From Trebouxia sp. TZW2008 (Eukaryota > Chlorophyta > Trebouxiophyceae > Trebouxiales > Trebouxiaceae), in assembly GCA_002118135.1 (NCBI GenBank), contig BDIU01000243.1, forward strand, positions 56,402 through 120,401: 64,000 nucleotides of DNA, given 5' to 3'. The position numbers and the translations under genes are program-made. The notes under the pieces were generated by a model, which was given only the letters and a program-made list of their open reading frames with translations, had not been told where the DNA came from and did not search any database. Positions 46,601-56,834 of the stretch are shown in pieces. Numbering within the stretch: the stretch's first letter is position 1; every line of letters begins with the position of its first letter.

Positions 46601-49600
46601 GTTCAGAGCTGTGCGACACTGCTGGAGCATCCCCTATACAACAGCCCATCTGGTTTCAGAGCTCTACGACACTGCTGCAGCATCCCCTGAACAACAGCCC
46701 ATCTGGTTTCAGAGCTCTATGACACTGCTGTAGCATCCCCTATACAACAACCAGAACCACTGTGCATCATGCATGCGTGGGCTGCTGTGAGATGTTGCTG
46801 TGCATTGCTGACAAAAACAATAAGGTAAATGTACACTGAATTGATATGTGATGATTTGTGGGGCTGCAAGTAGCACCTCGCTTGAAGCTTGTGAGTGAAG
46901 CGTTGTTCAGCATCCCCTTACTATGCTCTACATCCATGTTTACAATCAGCTAGCAAAGACTCATGCAGCTGACTAAGATACATGGATGACTAAGTTACGC
47001 GGCTGTGCACAATCAGCTAGCAAAGACTCATGCAATGGAATAAGATACACGGATATGTACAATCAGCTAGCAGAGACTCATGCAGCTTACCAGGATAAGT
47101 GAATGTGTACAATCAGCTAGCAAAGACTCATGCAACTGACTAAAGATACAAAGATGATTAGAGGTAGCTAGCAAATGTTCATGCAGCTGTCATGTCAGGT
47201 GGTGAGATTGCTATCATTTACACCAAAATTGAGACAATGCAGATCAGCGCATGCGAGATGCGAACTCTGCATGGCAAGACAGCAGGCATGGTCTTGACCA
47301 ACAATGTTGTAACAAACAAGCATCCTCGGTCAGAACATCAAGCATATTGAATGGGTTCTCACAGGTTGGTGGACATAACAAGGGGTTAACGCAGACAATT
47401 GCAAGAGTCAGTTTGGATGATAGTGATGATGATGATGATTGGTGATGCTTGATGTCAATGATTGATGGAGAGCTCACCGGGAGGTCATTGATCCAATGAC
47501 AGCTCAGGCAGCTAACTATCACTGCAGCCAGACAGACTCTTTTTCAGCAGCCTCTTCTGATAAAATGCTCAATAACAGAGCTGAATGACTGCGGTCAGGA
47601 CTTGAAAAAATTATGCATGTCTGGCTCAAATCCTATTGTGCAATACATTGACGAGTGTTACTGCCTTTATTCACTCAGCAAGCAGGTACATGTACACTGC
47701 TCAGGCCAGAAGGCTTTGTGCACAGGGGACAGTGATCAAAACAAGCACGGCAGAGGACATATGCCAAACCATCTGCACAGGTTCTGTATCATGTCACAGA
47801 CTGGGCCACAAGAGGAAGTGTTTGCTGGCAGGCTTGAAGGGCAAAAGTACACATGCAAAACAATAGGCACAGTTGCGGTCATATTTCACAGCAAGAGGAA
47901 GCGATTGTAATTAATGTTGCCAGGCTGCCGGGCAACAGGATACATGCAAACTGATCTGCACAGCTGCTGTGATATGTCATAGCGTGTGGCAAAAAGAGAA
48001 TTGCTTACAATTAATGCCGCCAGGCTTGCATCATGTCACAGCATATGCAAAAAGAAGAACTGCTTACAGTCAATGCTGCCAGCCTTGAATGTCAGGAACT
48101 CTTCGTCTCCCTGGATGTAATGGGTTTCAGGTTGCTTGCCTGGCTTCTCTTGGGCTGCTATCTCTTGTCACATGCAGGCACACAAGCGCCTCAGAAGCTT
48201 TGTGAAGCATAAGCAAGTCTAAGCAACATCAGCAGTGGCATCAGCATCAGCATCGCCATCAGCGTGAGCATGAGTCTCAAATCAGCCTCAGCTTCAGCCG
48301 GTGCATGAGCGTCGGCAACGGTGTCGGCATCAGCATCAGTAACAGCCACAGCCATTGCATGAGCATTGGCTTGAACTTCAGCCATTGCATCAGCATCAGC
48401 ATCAGCATCAGCATCAGCCTCAGCCATTGCATGAGCATTGGCATGAGCCTCAACCTTTGCCTCAGCATCTTTATGAGACATTGCATGAGCATCAACATCA
48501 GGATCAGCATCAGCATCAGCCTCAGCCTGCCACGCCATAATCAGCAAATGCCGGAGCTGTTGCATGCGACAATTACTGTACGCAATTACCGTGGCTCAAT
48601 GCTGCAAAAGACCTATTATAGCCGTTTGCGAGCTGAGGCTGTTGATGCGAACAGGAGAAAGCAGCATGACAGGCGCAGTGTGAAGCAAGGTGAATTACAG
48701 CCCAAAGTGAGGCAGGCTGGGGTCACCTTAGCCCTTTCTTGATCCCTGAGAAGCATTCCAGATGAAATGTCCATCTGCAACACCTTTTCAATGCCAGCTC
48801 TGCCATGTGAAAGCCGTGAAGTGACAACATTGCCTTCAGGCACGAGTGAGTGAAGTCAGTGATCATATCTATTACTCAGCATGCATTGCATAATATGTAA
48901 GATGCGTGCATGCAACACCAGAAATCTCTCAGATGCAGCACACACTGTGAACTGTGTGACAGCTCAGCGCCAACACATGGTTGATAATGCCCAAGTACTT
49001 CAAAGTATCCTTCATTGAAACAGAATGTTGGGGTATGGTGATTGAAGGTACTGCACAAAGGCTCTGCAAAAGGTGACTATAGAAGGTTGCAGGCTATCAA
49101 CAGCATGTGCGGATGCGCTTGACTGGTACCTGCACCTCCCAGGACCGCTACTGTTGGGAAAGTCCGCTTGCAGTCTTCAAGTCGATCTAGCAAGGACTCG
49201 GTGACAGCGATCTGTGCATTTGCATCACAACGCGTATCAGCATGTCTGCAGCATGGTCACTGCTCAGATAGCAATGCATCAGCAAGATACAGTGTGAATC
49301 ATTACCAGCAAGGGGTCCTCTTCAGTCTGTAAAGAGGCAGCACGATCACGGTGAGCTTGCTTAAGTTGCCTGCAGGTGATCGCAGCACGCTATAGCACGA
49401 GGCGCATCGATTGCAAACATAGCGTGTGAAAGGGCATGAGCGCACCTGTCAAATAGTTCTAGTGAGCCCGTGCGAGTGCTATCTCCGACAGCCGAACAAC
49501 TCGCTGAGGTTGACAGGCGTCTGAAGCAGCCAGCGCTGCTGTGGATGTCGGCTGGCAAGCGGGCTCCTGTTCTGAGACGACTGACTATGCACGTTTGACC

Positions 49601-49630
49601 TGTGCGCAGAGCCTTGAACAGGTGAAGCAT
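43681..49630 (-). CDS. NDUFAF5: NDUFAF5, mitochondrial complex I assembly factor (methyltransferase fold)
   Basis: Mitochondrial matrix protein of the SAM-dependent methyltransferase superfamily; in animals it hydroxylates an arginine of NDUFS7 during complex I assembly. Ten exons: 49630-49446, 49369-49306, 49211-49130, 48833-48727, 48161-48068, 47521-47478, 46581-46423, 45311-45199, 44551-44419, 43815-43681; 371 residues. The first ~55 residues (Arg, Ser, Ala, few acids) fit a mitochondrial presequence. Landmarks are [16 protein letters not shown], the SAM-site strand [61 protein letters not shown], and the C-terminal [10 protein letters not shown]. The intron between 44419 and 43815 starts with GC (CAG|GCAAGC). 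Introns 5, 6, 7 and 8 hold echoes of neighbouring exon ends; intron 4 carries a CAGCAT-type satellite. Confidence 0.9.
44570..44745. repeat. Echoes of an NDUFAF5 acceptor
   Basis: Minus-strand copies of the start of exon 44551-44419 (TGCAGGTCAATGGGTGAA) recur about every 85 bp, for example TGCATGTCAATTGGTGAA. Confidence 0.65.
45320..45880. repeat. Four echoes of NDUFAF5 exon 8 start
   Basis: Plus-strand words TTGCTATGGATTG, CAGCATTCACTGCAGG, TTGAAACCAT and CGCACGC repeat around 45355, 45440-45525, 45560-45650 and 45690-45840, matching the acceptor half of exon 45311-45199. Confidence 0.75.
45983..46154 (-). CDS. Possible first exon of a small gene nested in an NDUFAF5 intron
   Basis: The seventh NDUFAF5 intron contains a frame starting with three ATG codons and reading [20 protein letters not shown] and [14 protein letters not shown] for 57 codons, ending at a donor (AAAAG|GTAACA). 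Codon choice resembles the true exons. The segment has no counterpart in the NDUFAF5 family between the two flanking exons, whose phases join directly without it. It could be the start of a nested gene, a skipped cassette exon, or chance. Confidence 0.3.
46541..46745. repeat. 64-bp echoes of NDUFAF5 exon 7 start
   Basis: Three to four tandem copies of about 64 bp (CCATCTGGTTTCAGAGCTCT, CACTGCTGCAGCATCCCC) begin within exon 46581-46423 and run into the upstream intron. Confidence 0.85.
46940..47190. repeat. 50-70-bp tandem repeat in an NDUFAF5 intron
   Basis: Four to five copies of the word CAATCAGCTAGCAAAGACTC, spaced about 50-67 bp apart. No exon origin was found. Confidence 0.75.
48230..48535. 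repeat. CAGCAT hexanucleotide satellite in an NDUFAF5 intron
   Basis: About 300 bp of imperfect CAGCATCAGCAT repeats with interspersed GAGCATTGGC units. They are open in several frames on both strands and produce long artefactual repetitive frames (Ala/Asp-rich, His/Gln-rich). Confidence 0.9.
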
Positions 49631-50009
49631 GCGAGGCTAGCCCAATGTTGTGTGCGATCTCAGGATGACCGGAACCTTTTCGCCAAACGAGGGACAGAAG
49701 GCAAGCAGCAAAGGATGCAACGCTGAGGGGCTTTGCTGATTGACAAGTTGTGAGCAGATACAATGGCCACTTCTAGGTGCGCACACAGACAGTGCAGCCA
49801 CATCGCACTTTGACCGAAAGCATTTCACCATTTGACCGGCCTCACAAATGTGATGTGCGTCAGGGTCACCAAGAAGGTCTAGGTGTACGGTCGAAATGCC
49901 GTTACCGACCGTATCTTATGCCGTCGACATTGATTTCTGGCAGCCTGCGAATTACGATGGGCAACTTTTTATATTCCCAATTTGCAACCCCTTTCGCATT
50001 TGTTGTTAC
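49631..50009. promoter_or_regulatory. Divergent promoter region between NDUFAF5 and the coiled-coil gene
   Basis: A 379-bp spacer lies between two start codons that point away from each other. It is relatively rich in CG dinucleotides compared with the surrounding introns. No specific site could be assigned. Confidence 0.4.
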
Positions 50010-50957
50010 ATGAGCTGGCGGCCGTCGCTTCTCCGAAACCAGAAAGTAGAATTGCTGCTGTCACCCTGTCGCAACACAGCACGAGCTCGTCACCGCGATA
50101 GTCTTGGACTCCTTTCGCAAGTCTGCCGCTTGCAAGGTAGGTGTGCTCTATCTGGCTGACTCGCTGCACAACAGACACAGGTTCGATACAACCTTTCTTA
50201 CCAGTGGATCGACCAGCTCCAAGAAACTCTTGGCGAGGTTGAACCACAGACACGCGAAGCCATAGGACAAGCCAAGCTTGCGGCAGAGGCTGGGCAGCTG
50301 GAACAAGCTGTCGAGATATTGATTGCAGCACTGGAGGTGTTGGGGAATAAAGCCAGCTTACCTTTGCAGAGTCTTGATAGACAGCGCCAACGTCTATATG
50401 AGGCTGACGCGTCCTGTGACGCGCAACGCAAAGACATTGCTGACCTCAAGCAGGAGGTGAAAGAGTTAAAGAAGGAGGCTAACCAAACTCGGCAAGACAG
50501 GGACAGGCAAAGGCAAAGCAAGCAAAAGACAGAGGAGCTCATACTGCGTGGAGAGGCTGCGTACAAGTTTTCAGCTTTGGTTGAGGCTTACGTTTTTGAA
50601 GGCAGAGATCCAGAATCTCTGCAACCGCCATCGCTGAAACTCATACATAAGCGTCGTAAAAAGAATAGTCTTCTACTAGAGCAAGCAGACCGCTGGGATG
50701 CGCTTGTCAAGCGTGCACCAGCTGGCTTGTCAGAGGAAAATTTGGTTCAGAGTGATGCAATCCTGAGATCTCTGAGATTTGCGTCTGCACACGGTTCTAG
50801 GGAGCAGCTGCAGCGCACCAACATCCAGAATCTGCAGCAATGGGCAAATACCTACATTGACAGTCGTGCATTGCAATCTGTGCAGCAGTATCTTGAGTTT
50901 CTGAATCAGTTCTCTTCTCAGAACAAACCGCTCTGCCCAGACATGAAGATCACATGA
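50010..50957 (+). CDS. Coiled-coil protein of unknown function
   Basis: The main exon, 50181-50957, begins after a good acceptor (ACACAG) and runs 258 codons to a TGA. An upstream ATG at 50010 with a donor at 50120 would add 37 residues in phase, rich in Arg, Ser and Leu and able to act as an organelle presequence; a stronger donor at 50136 would break the phase. Residues around 60-150 are strongly charged with heptad-like spacing (DLKQEVKELKKEANQTRQDR), a typical coiled coil, followed by a helical domain (RWDALVKRAPAGLSEENL). The coding part is almost intron-free, unlike the other genes here, and lies beside mobile-element debris. No family recognised. Confidence 0.55.
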
Positions 50958-52340
50958 AGCCCATATAATTTGCCATGCCACAGACTTACAGGATTGGGGG
51001 AAACTGACCGGCAATGAGAAGCACTTTATCAAGCTCGTTGACATTGAGTGCACAACCCCTTTGGTTACACATAGATTTGCGCCTATTTGACTGATGTATT
51101 CTACATACAACACTCTATACACGTTTTGGCACTGGCACGTCATGAACTTGGTGCACCTGGCACAGTCTAGCCAAAATCTGTGTCATATGATTGAAGCAGG
51201 GAGCCATAAGATCGTACATAAAGCCTACTCCTGCATTGTCATGAATATCATAAATCCCATTGCCTCTGTTGTCTTCAGTACCCATCCCAACAAAGGGAAA
51301 TTCGTGTTTGGCAAAGTTGGCAGCATGGTGGAAGCCCTGCTTGTTCCAACGCAATGCACAAATCTCTGCTTGTGGTTTCTGTATAAAGGTCACATCGCTC
51401 TGAACAAAGTTGTAGGAAGCAAAATACACAAGATCATTTGTTCCAGATGGATGGTTGCAATGGCAGAAGGAGGCTATACCATCCAACAGGTTTTTTAGGT
51501 TGCAGAAGGACACAAACAACCAGCTGTTGATCATGAAGGTATCTAACCGACGTCACTGTTGGATCTGAATCCGAGTGTTGACGACGATGTGACGTGTAGC
51601 AGCCAAGAGAGAGAGAGAGAGAGGTTTAAAATTTTACATCCTTTAGCCAGCCAACAAGTCTGATCGAATGTGTTGGGGTAAAATCCCCAACAACTTTCTC
51701 AATTCAATGTTCATTTGGATGCCCCTTTGAAAACAATGATACCATCATCGCTTGGTCAACGTAAATTGCGTTGAAGGAAAAACACGGCCCCAGACATTGT
51801 ACAAAGCATACACTCCTGGCAGCCAATGCGAAAAACCTTCACAGTAAACACGAGCAACGGCAATGAGGGACCAGCAGTCCACACTAAGAAATTTCCAGCT
51901 GTTTTGCTGAATTCAACTGGCCAAATGCAAAGTGCAGGCCTCAACAGGCTAAGCCAAGCAGCAATAATGACGCGACAATGCGCCGATGGAAGGTGCCCAA
52001 TCAACCAAAAGGACAAAGCCACACCAATGCATAAACTTGTTCTCTCTCTCTCTCAAGCCAAAACCATGAGTTCACCAACTCCAGAAAACACGGTGGAGTT
52101 ACCAAGCTCTACACCCTGAAAATCAAACATGCCTTTTGTGATATCCAAAATACTTGTCCGCTTTTGTATAGTCATATAAGTTATACCTTGACGGGACACA
52201 CGATGCTTTCTACCTGATAGCCCTCCTTGTTTATGCGTTTTCTGCTTTCATGGTTGCAAGTTCTTGGTCATCAAGCTGCACTATGCTTGGGATGCAGTTC
52301 CACAAGACTCTGAGAGCGGCTGAAGGAGGTATCAGACCAC

Positions 52341-53170
52341 GTGGTGATCAAGACAGAGCTAGAAGGGACTTACACTGCCAGGATCTGCAGAGGCATAAAG
52401 GTGCTGCTCATAGCTGCTGGGTACACTGGCAACATGCACTCCTCTCATGGCCCCATCGCCTTTAATGACTTCAAGTGGCAGCAGCAAATTGTGCAAGGGC
52501 GGCAGCTGATCAGCTGGGAGTACATGAGAGCAACCTGGCCAGCAGAGTTTGACAAGATTGTGGATGGGCTGCTTCCTGGCATGCTTGACTTGCTGCAAAA
52601 GGTGGAACAGCGCGGTAAGCAAGGGCTCAGCACAGAAGAAAGCAGGGTGTCAGCGCATGTGTACTCAGGCCTGTTCTTCATGGCAGCATTCCTGCAGCTT
52701 CCAGACACTGAGCTGCAGATGCCTTTCAACACAGCATGCACCACAGCTCAGAGCATGCGCATTCGCATGTGCGGCTATACTCTAGCAACAAGGAAGGCAG
52801 TCTCAGACACAGATGCAGTTGCTGAGCCCAAGGCAGCTGCAGCACATCAAATGAACCGCAAGCACTGCCAGCTGGGGAGCATGAGGTGTGTCTGCAAGAT
52901 GCTAATGGGCTGAGGAGCTGGTGGCACACTTGGGGATCAAGGCCATAAGAAGTATCAGCCGCTGCGCAACTACTTCCCTGGGATCCAGCCAGTTGGCAAC
53001 GCAAAGTGGGTGCATGATGACCACAGAAAGGGCTTTCAACGCACACAGCAGATGCTGCTGGAGCTAGAGAAGCAGATAGCTCACGGACATCAGAAGAAGG
53101 ACGCCAATGCAGACAGAGCTTTGCTGCTGAGTCCGTGCATGCAGAGTCTTGAGCAGAGTTTCACCCTAAG
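52341..53170 (+). pseudogene. Broken open frame of unknown, probably element-derived, protein
   Basis: A 190-codon frame (GTYTARICRGIKVLLIAAGY near its start) meets a TGA at 52911 and then continues in the same frame for about 85 more codons (KYQPLRNYFPGIQPVGNAKW, then MLLELEKQIAHGHQKKDA). One in-frame stop in an otherwise open 270-codon frame suggests either a recent pseudogene or a short unrecognised intron. No family was recognised; the position between element fragments favours a transposon origin. Confidence 0.4.
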
Positions 53171-53198
53171 TACAAAGCATTGTCAAAAGGGTGGTAAT

Positions 53199-53316
53199 TT
53201 ACAAACAGGCTTATGCTCCTTCCAATGCAACTTTTGGCAGTCTTCAGAGCAGTATCCTGTCAAGGGACGATTTGCACACCTCTTGCTGCTCCTTCCAGCA
53301 CTTTGCACATCTGACC
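53199..53316 (-). pseudogene. MYND-type zinc finger fragment with frameshift
   Basis: The minus strand encodes the second half of a MYND finger, GYCSEDCQKLHWKEHKPVC, with the expected C-x3-C-x7-H-x3-C spacing. The first half (RCAKCWKEQ) lies just upstream in another frame, so an indel has broken the finger. MYND domains bind proline-rich peptides in many algal proteins. Here it looks like a decayed piece of a gene or element with no visible neighbours. Confidence 0.55.
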
Positions 53317-53528
53317 TTGGTTCAAGCAAAGTTGGTGGCGTACGTGATTCCCAAACGCTGACAAAAATTTCTATTTGCAGCACAGACTGTGTTAATCGTG
53401 ATTTTTGCCTCAAATTTGCTTAGCCATCTCACCTGGGGAACCATGTCCAAGTCAACTGCTCTCGCACCCTGCAGACAGACTACACATTTTGCCAGCTAAC
53501 AAGTCTGATCGCGTGTGTCAAAACCTGA

Positions 53529-56500
53529 TCAAATATTGAGACAATCAAGGCAATCAAGAACGAACTTGAACACCTGCATATGATCCCTTTGACCAAAAAA
53601 AGATCTTATGGTGTCAGTTTGACATGTGAAAAGAGAAGCATACTGATGCCTAAGCGGCTGTAAAAGATTGCTTTCAAACACAAGATGAAACTCATCAGCA
53701 ATCGACCCAGAGCCACAGTGAGCACAAATCCTGTCTGCCCTATTGACTCGTGGCCCGCCCACTAGGCGATGAATGGCAACATCCAACTTATGTGAAGCAA
53801 GCCTTAACTGCAAAAAACGCTGCATGCGCCTGGCAGAATCAAGCAACTGACAATAACGCCGCCTCTTGCTGTATGGCCTGAACCAGTGATGATAGGTGCA
53901 ACTCAACACCCCAGCAGAAGGGGCAGACCTGGGACTGTACAAGTCAAAATCATGAACACCCTGCAAGCTGCCATGCAACAGCTGCATAATACCAGGAACA
54001 TCCAAAATCAAGACATCAGTGACACTAGGAGACACATGATACCCGGCGGAGCGCAGGCTGTGGAAACCAGATCCACAAAATTTCCTAGCCCCTCGCGCAG
54101 CATCCGTCTGATTGTCCAACAGTATCGTGTGAAAGAAAGACCCATGAGGGGTAGCAGCAAGCCTACTGTAAAACTGTAAAGTCTGCTGCCACCAAGACAG
54201 CTTGAGAGCTGTCAAGCCAAGCTCTGTAAGCAACATTGAACTGGGGATGTTGAAACGCACCCCACAAACATGCCGTAGAAACCTCGCATAAGTTTGCTCT
54301 AAGTCAGAGCGCGCCCCGTTTGCAGCAGCAGATTGAGGGCTGTGCATGCCCCAAAGCTCACAACCATAATGAATAGTGGGCACCAAAATACTCTGTAGTA
54401 GTTGCAACTTTAAATTGACTGTGTTACTACACTGCAGCTGCGAGTGTCGGCGCTACACCACACCCCAAGAGCCTGTCGCCTTGGACTTCAAAGGCCTGAT
54501 GAGGTGAGATATGTTGCCTGATGAATGGAAATGAAGCCCCAGATATTTGAAAGAGTCAACCTGCTCCAAAGCCTGCCCATTGCATGTGAACTGAGTTGCA
54601 GCCACAGGCGCTGCAGACACCACCATGACCTTGGTTTTTGCAATACTGATGTCCATGCATAAGGTGTGGCAAAAGTTTGATAAAGAGTCAATGAGAGCCT
54701 GTAAGTGGAGTGGGTTGCTTGCTGCCAAGCTAATGTCATCAGCGTACTCTAAGTCCGTCAAGCGATGAGAGCCAATCTGGATGCCCGCGTCTGGGCAAGT
54801 GATCTGTAGATGATGGTGAAGGCCATCAATGCAAATGCCAAAGAGAGTAGTACTGAGGGGACAGCCTTGCCTCAAGCCAATGGAGGGGCTTTGGGGACTG
54901 CCACATGCCCCACTGACCCGCATGGAGAGCAAGCAGCCATCATATAGCGACTGAATGGCGCCTAACATGTCGCCATGAATGCCCAGCCTTTGAAGTCGCT
55001 GCCACAGCAGTGGCCAGTGCACCTTGTCATATGCAGACTTCAGGTCCACAAAGCATAGGTAAAGGGGCTGCTTGGCATGTTTGTGTTTGTCGATGACATG
55101 CTGCAGAGAAAAGGCCTGATGGATAGTGCCAAGCTCCGGACGATAGCCTGTCTGAGTTGGCGAGCGCAGCTGTTGCTCCTCAGTATAGGCGACCAGTCGA
55201 TGCGCCAAAACGCCAGCATAGAGCCTGCTGATGGGCTCGCCAACAGCTATTGGCCTGTAGTTGGCTGTGTCTGTGGCATCCCCCTTCTTGAAGATGGGTG
55301 TGACCAGAGATGACTTCCAGGACAGCGGGACTTGGCCAGTGCTGAACGCCGCATTGAACAGCACAAGCAAGCAGGGCGCCAATAAGTGAGCTGGTGCAGG
55401 GTCCTCAGGTGTGGCTGCCAGCTTGGCGTACCGCAACAGCTCAGACGTGTAGCCCAGCATGGCGCCAGACCTGCCGTTGTGTAGCCGCTGTACTGCAGCC
55501 TCGACCTCTGCCAAGGTCAAAGGTTGATTGAGACTGTCAGCAGGCACAGGTGGCTGAGGTGTATGAGGGGCTGGCAACTGAGTGGCAAGTTGTGCTGGTG
55601 CAGCCGTCAAGTTAGCAACGAAGCCATCGCAAGCTGAGGGTTGCTGCAGCTGTTGGGGGAGCACTGTGTGTGGAAGGCGAGCATGCTGCCAAAACTTACG
55701 AGGGTTGCTCTTAAGAAGCTGAGAGAGGTCAGCGACTCGCTGTTGGTTGTGATGTGCCCAACTGTGGCTCAACTGAGTCTGATATTGGCGGCGCAAGAGC
55801 CGTGTGGCAGCTGTGCGAGGAGCCGTACGCTGAGCATGACAAAACTGTGAGCGCAAAGCAGCACTTCTGGAGTTAAAGCAGTGGTAGTAGGCCATTGGCC
55901 TGGTGGAGGTGGGGCAGGGGCGTCTCCGATGCAGCCCTGCTGTGTGAGCAGCTGTGTCAAGCGCTGAATGAAGCTGGCTGCTTGCTGCCTTATGCTGATG
56001 AGCACAGGGCTGACCAACGCTGCCAGCAATCACGGACTGGCATGCTGGTGATTGCAGGGCATGCGCTTAAGAATTGCGCAAGGCTGAGTCCCACCTTCAA
56101 GCAGGAAGCAGAGGTTTGGGAAGCAACTGAGGCGCTGAGGGAGCACAAGTGGCAAGCTTGAGGTGCAGTTGCAATGGAAGGTGGTCAGATTCTGCCCGGG
56201 CAGGTCCAACCGCACAAGACTGAATGGCGTGGAAAAGGTCAGCGTCCACAATGACATGGTCAAGGCGAGAAGGCTGTGTGTTGCTCCGGGCTTTGAAGCT
56301 GGGCTGTGCTGGCACATCCAATGCAGTTCTACCTGTGCAAAGCACTGAGGCAGTGTCCTCACACACAACCGCAGCAGTTTGCGGCCATGGGCACTGACAG
56401 TGGTATCAGTATTCTGCAGCTGCGTTGGAATACCAGGCCCAAGGCCTGACACCCAAGGCTGTGTGCAAGTGCCCACCCTAGCATTGAAGTCCCCAGCAAG

Positions 56501-56719
56501 AAGGACATGACTGTGTGCCGAAGCTGCTGACAGGACGTTGTCAAATGTTGTCAAATTGTGTGGTTTACGAGTCATAACATCCCCTGATTGTGTCTGCGAC
56601 ATAACGCGAACGCCATGGTTATGCAGACGTCGACATTCATTACAATGTTGAATAGTCTGGTGTGATCTGACTACGCTTTTCAAGGCATCAGCCCTAAGGT
56701 TAGTCCTAAACCAAAACAC
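53529..56719 (-). mobile_element. Non-LTR retrotransposon (LINE), 5'-truncated and frameshifted
   Basis: Three minus-strand blocks in order. First, part of an apurinic-like endonuclease (56719 to about 56040), with HVLLAGDFNARVG and then, in a shifted frame, RLDHVIVDADLFHAI and ESDHLPLQL. Second, a reverse transcriptase (56033-54453), with ANYRPIAVGEPISRLYAGVL, QTGYRPELGT, CFVDLKSAYDKVHW, SIGLRQGCPLSTTLFG and the active-site YADD, followed by FKYLGLHFHSSG. Third, after a break near 54410-54450, a C-terminal part (54407-53529) ending in a Cys-rich patch DRICAHCGSGSIADEFHLVF. The domain order fits L1-like, RTE-like or RandI/Dualen elements known from green algae. The 5' end of the endonuclease is missing, as usual after incomplete target-primed insertion. 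The frameshifts mean this copy is probably dead. Confidence 0.88.
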
Positions 56720-56834
56720 CTAGCCTAGCAATTCAGTTGTTGGGAGGGAATGGTGACATGATGTCCAGCCGCAGGCATTGTGCAACCACACTGACTGCTC
56801 ATGATGCTGTCTGCAGTGTGCATCTCATATATGT
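56720..56834. other. Short spacer between LINE and the RPAP1-like gene end
   Basis: These 115 bp separate the truncated 5' end of the LINE from the stop codon of the minus-strand gene and therefore probably belong to that gene's 3' UTR, into which or next to which the LINE inserted. Confidence 0.4.

Larger units (their letters stand above)
50958..53528. other. Mobile-element debris: unassigned ORFs, GA/CT tracts, shared 3'-end motif
   Basis: No intact host gene was found. The region holds a minus frame at 51115-51534 (139 residues, with GIYDIHDNAGVGFMYDLM), a GA tract at 51606-51622, a CT tract near 52040, a perfect short hairpin GTTGGGG/CCCCAAC near 51672-51691, and a plus frame at 52341-53170 broken by one TGA. 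The words GATCAGACTTGTT and GCTGGC, read on the minus strand, occur both near 51650-51675 and at 53485-53510, just past the LINE stop. They may mark the 3' ends of two related element copies. Confidence 0.45.

Noticed and set aside
48191..48742. Long Ala/Asp-rich and His/Gln-rich open frames on both strands
   Set aside because: They are translations of the CAGCAT satellite in an NDUFAF5 intron and have no independent support.
49969..50331. 120-residue minus frame opposite the coiled-coil gene
   Set aside because: It is antisense to a better supported exon on the plus strand and has no family features.
51115..51534. 139-residue minus frame as a host gene or transposase
   Set aside because: It looks coding but I could not tie it to a transposase or host family, so it is only mentioned inside the debris region.
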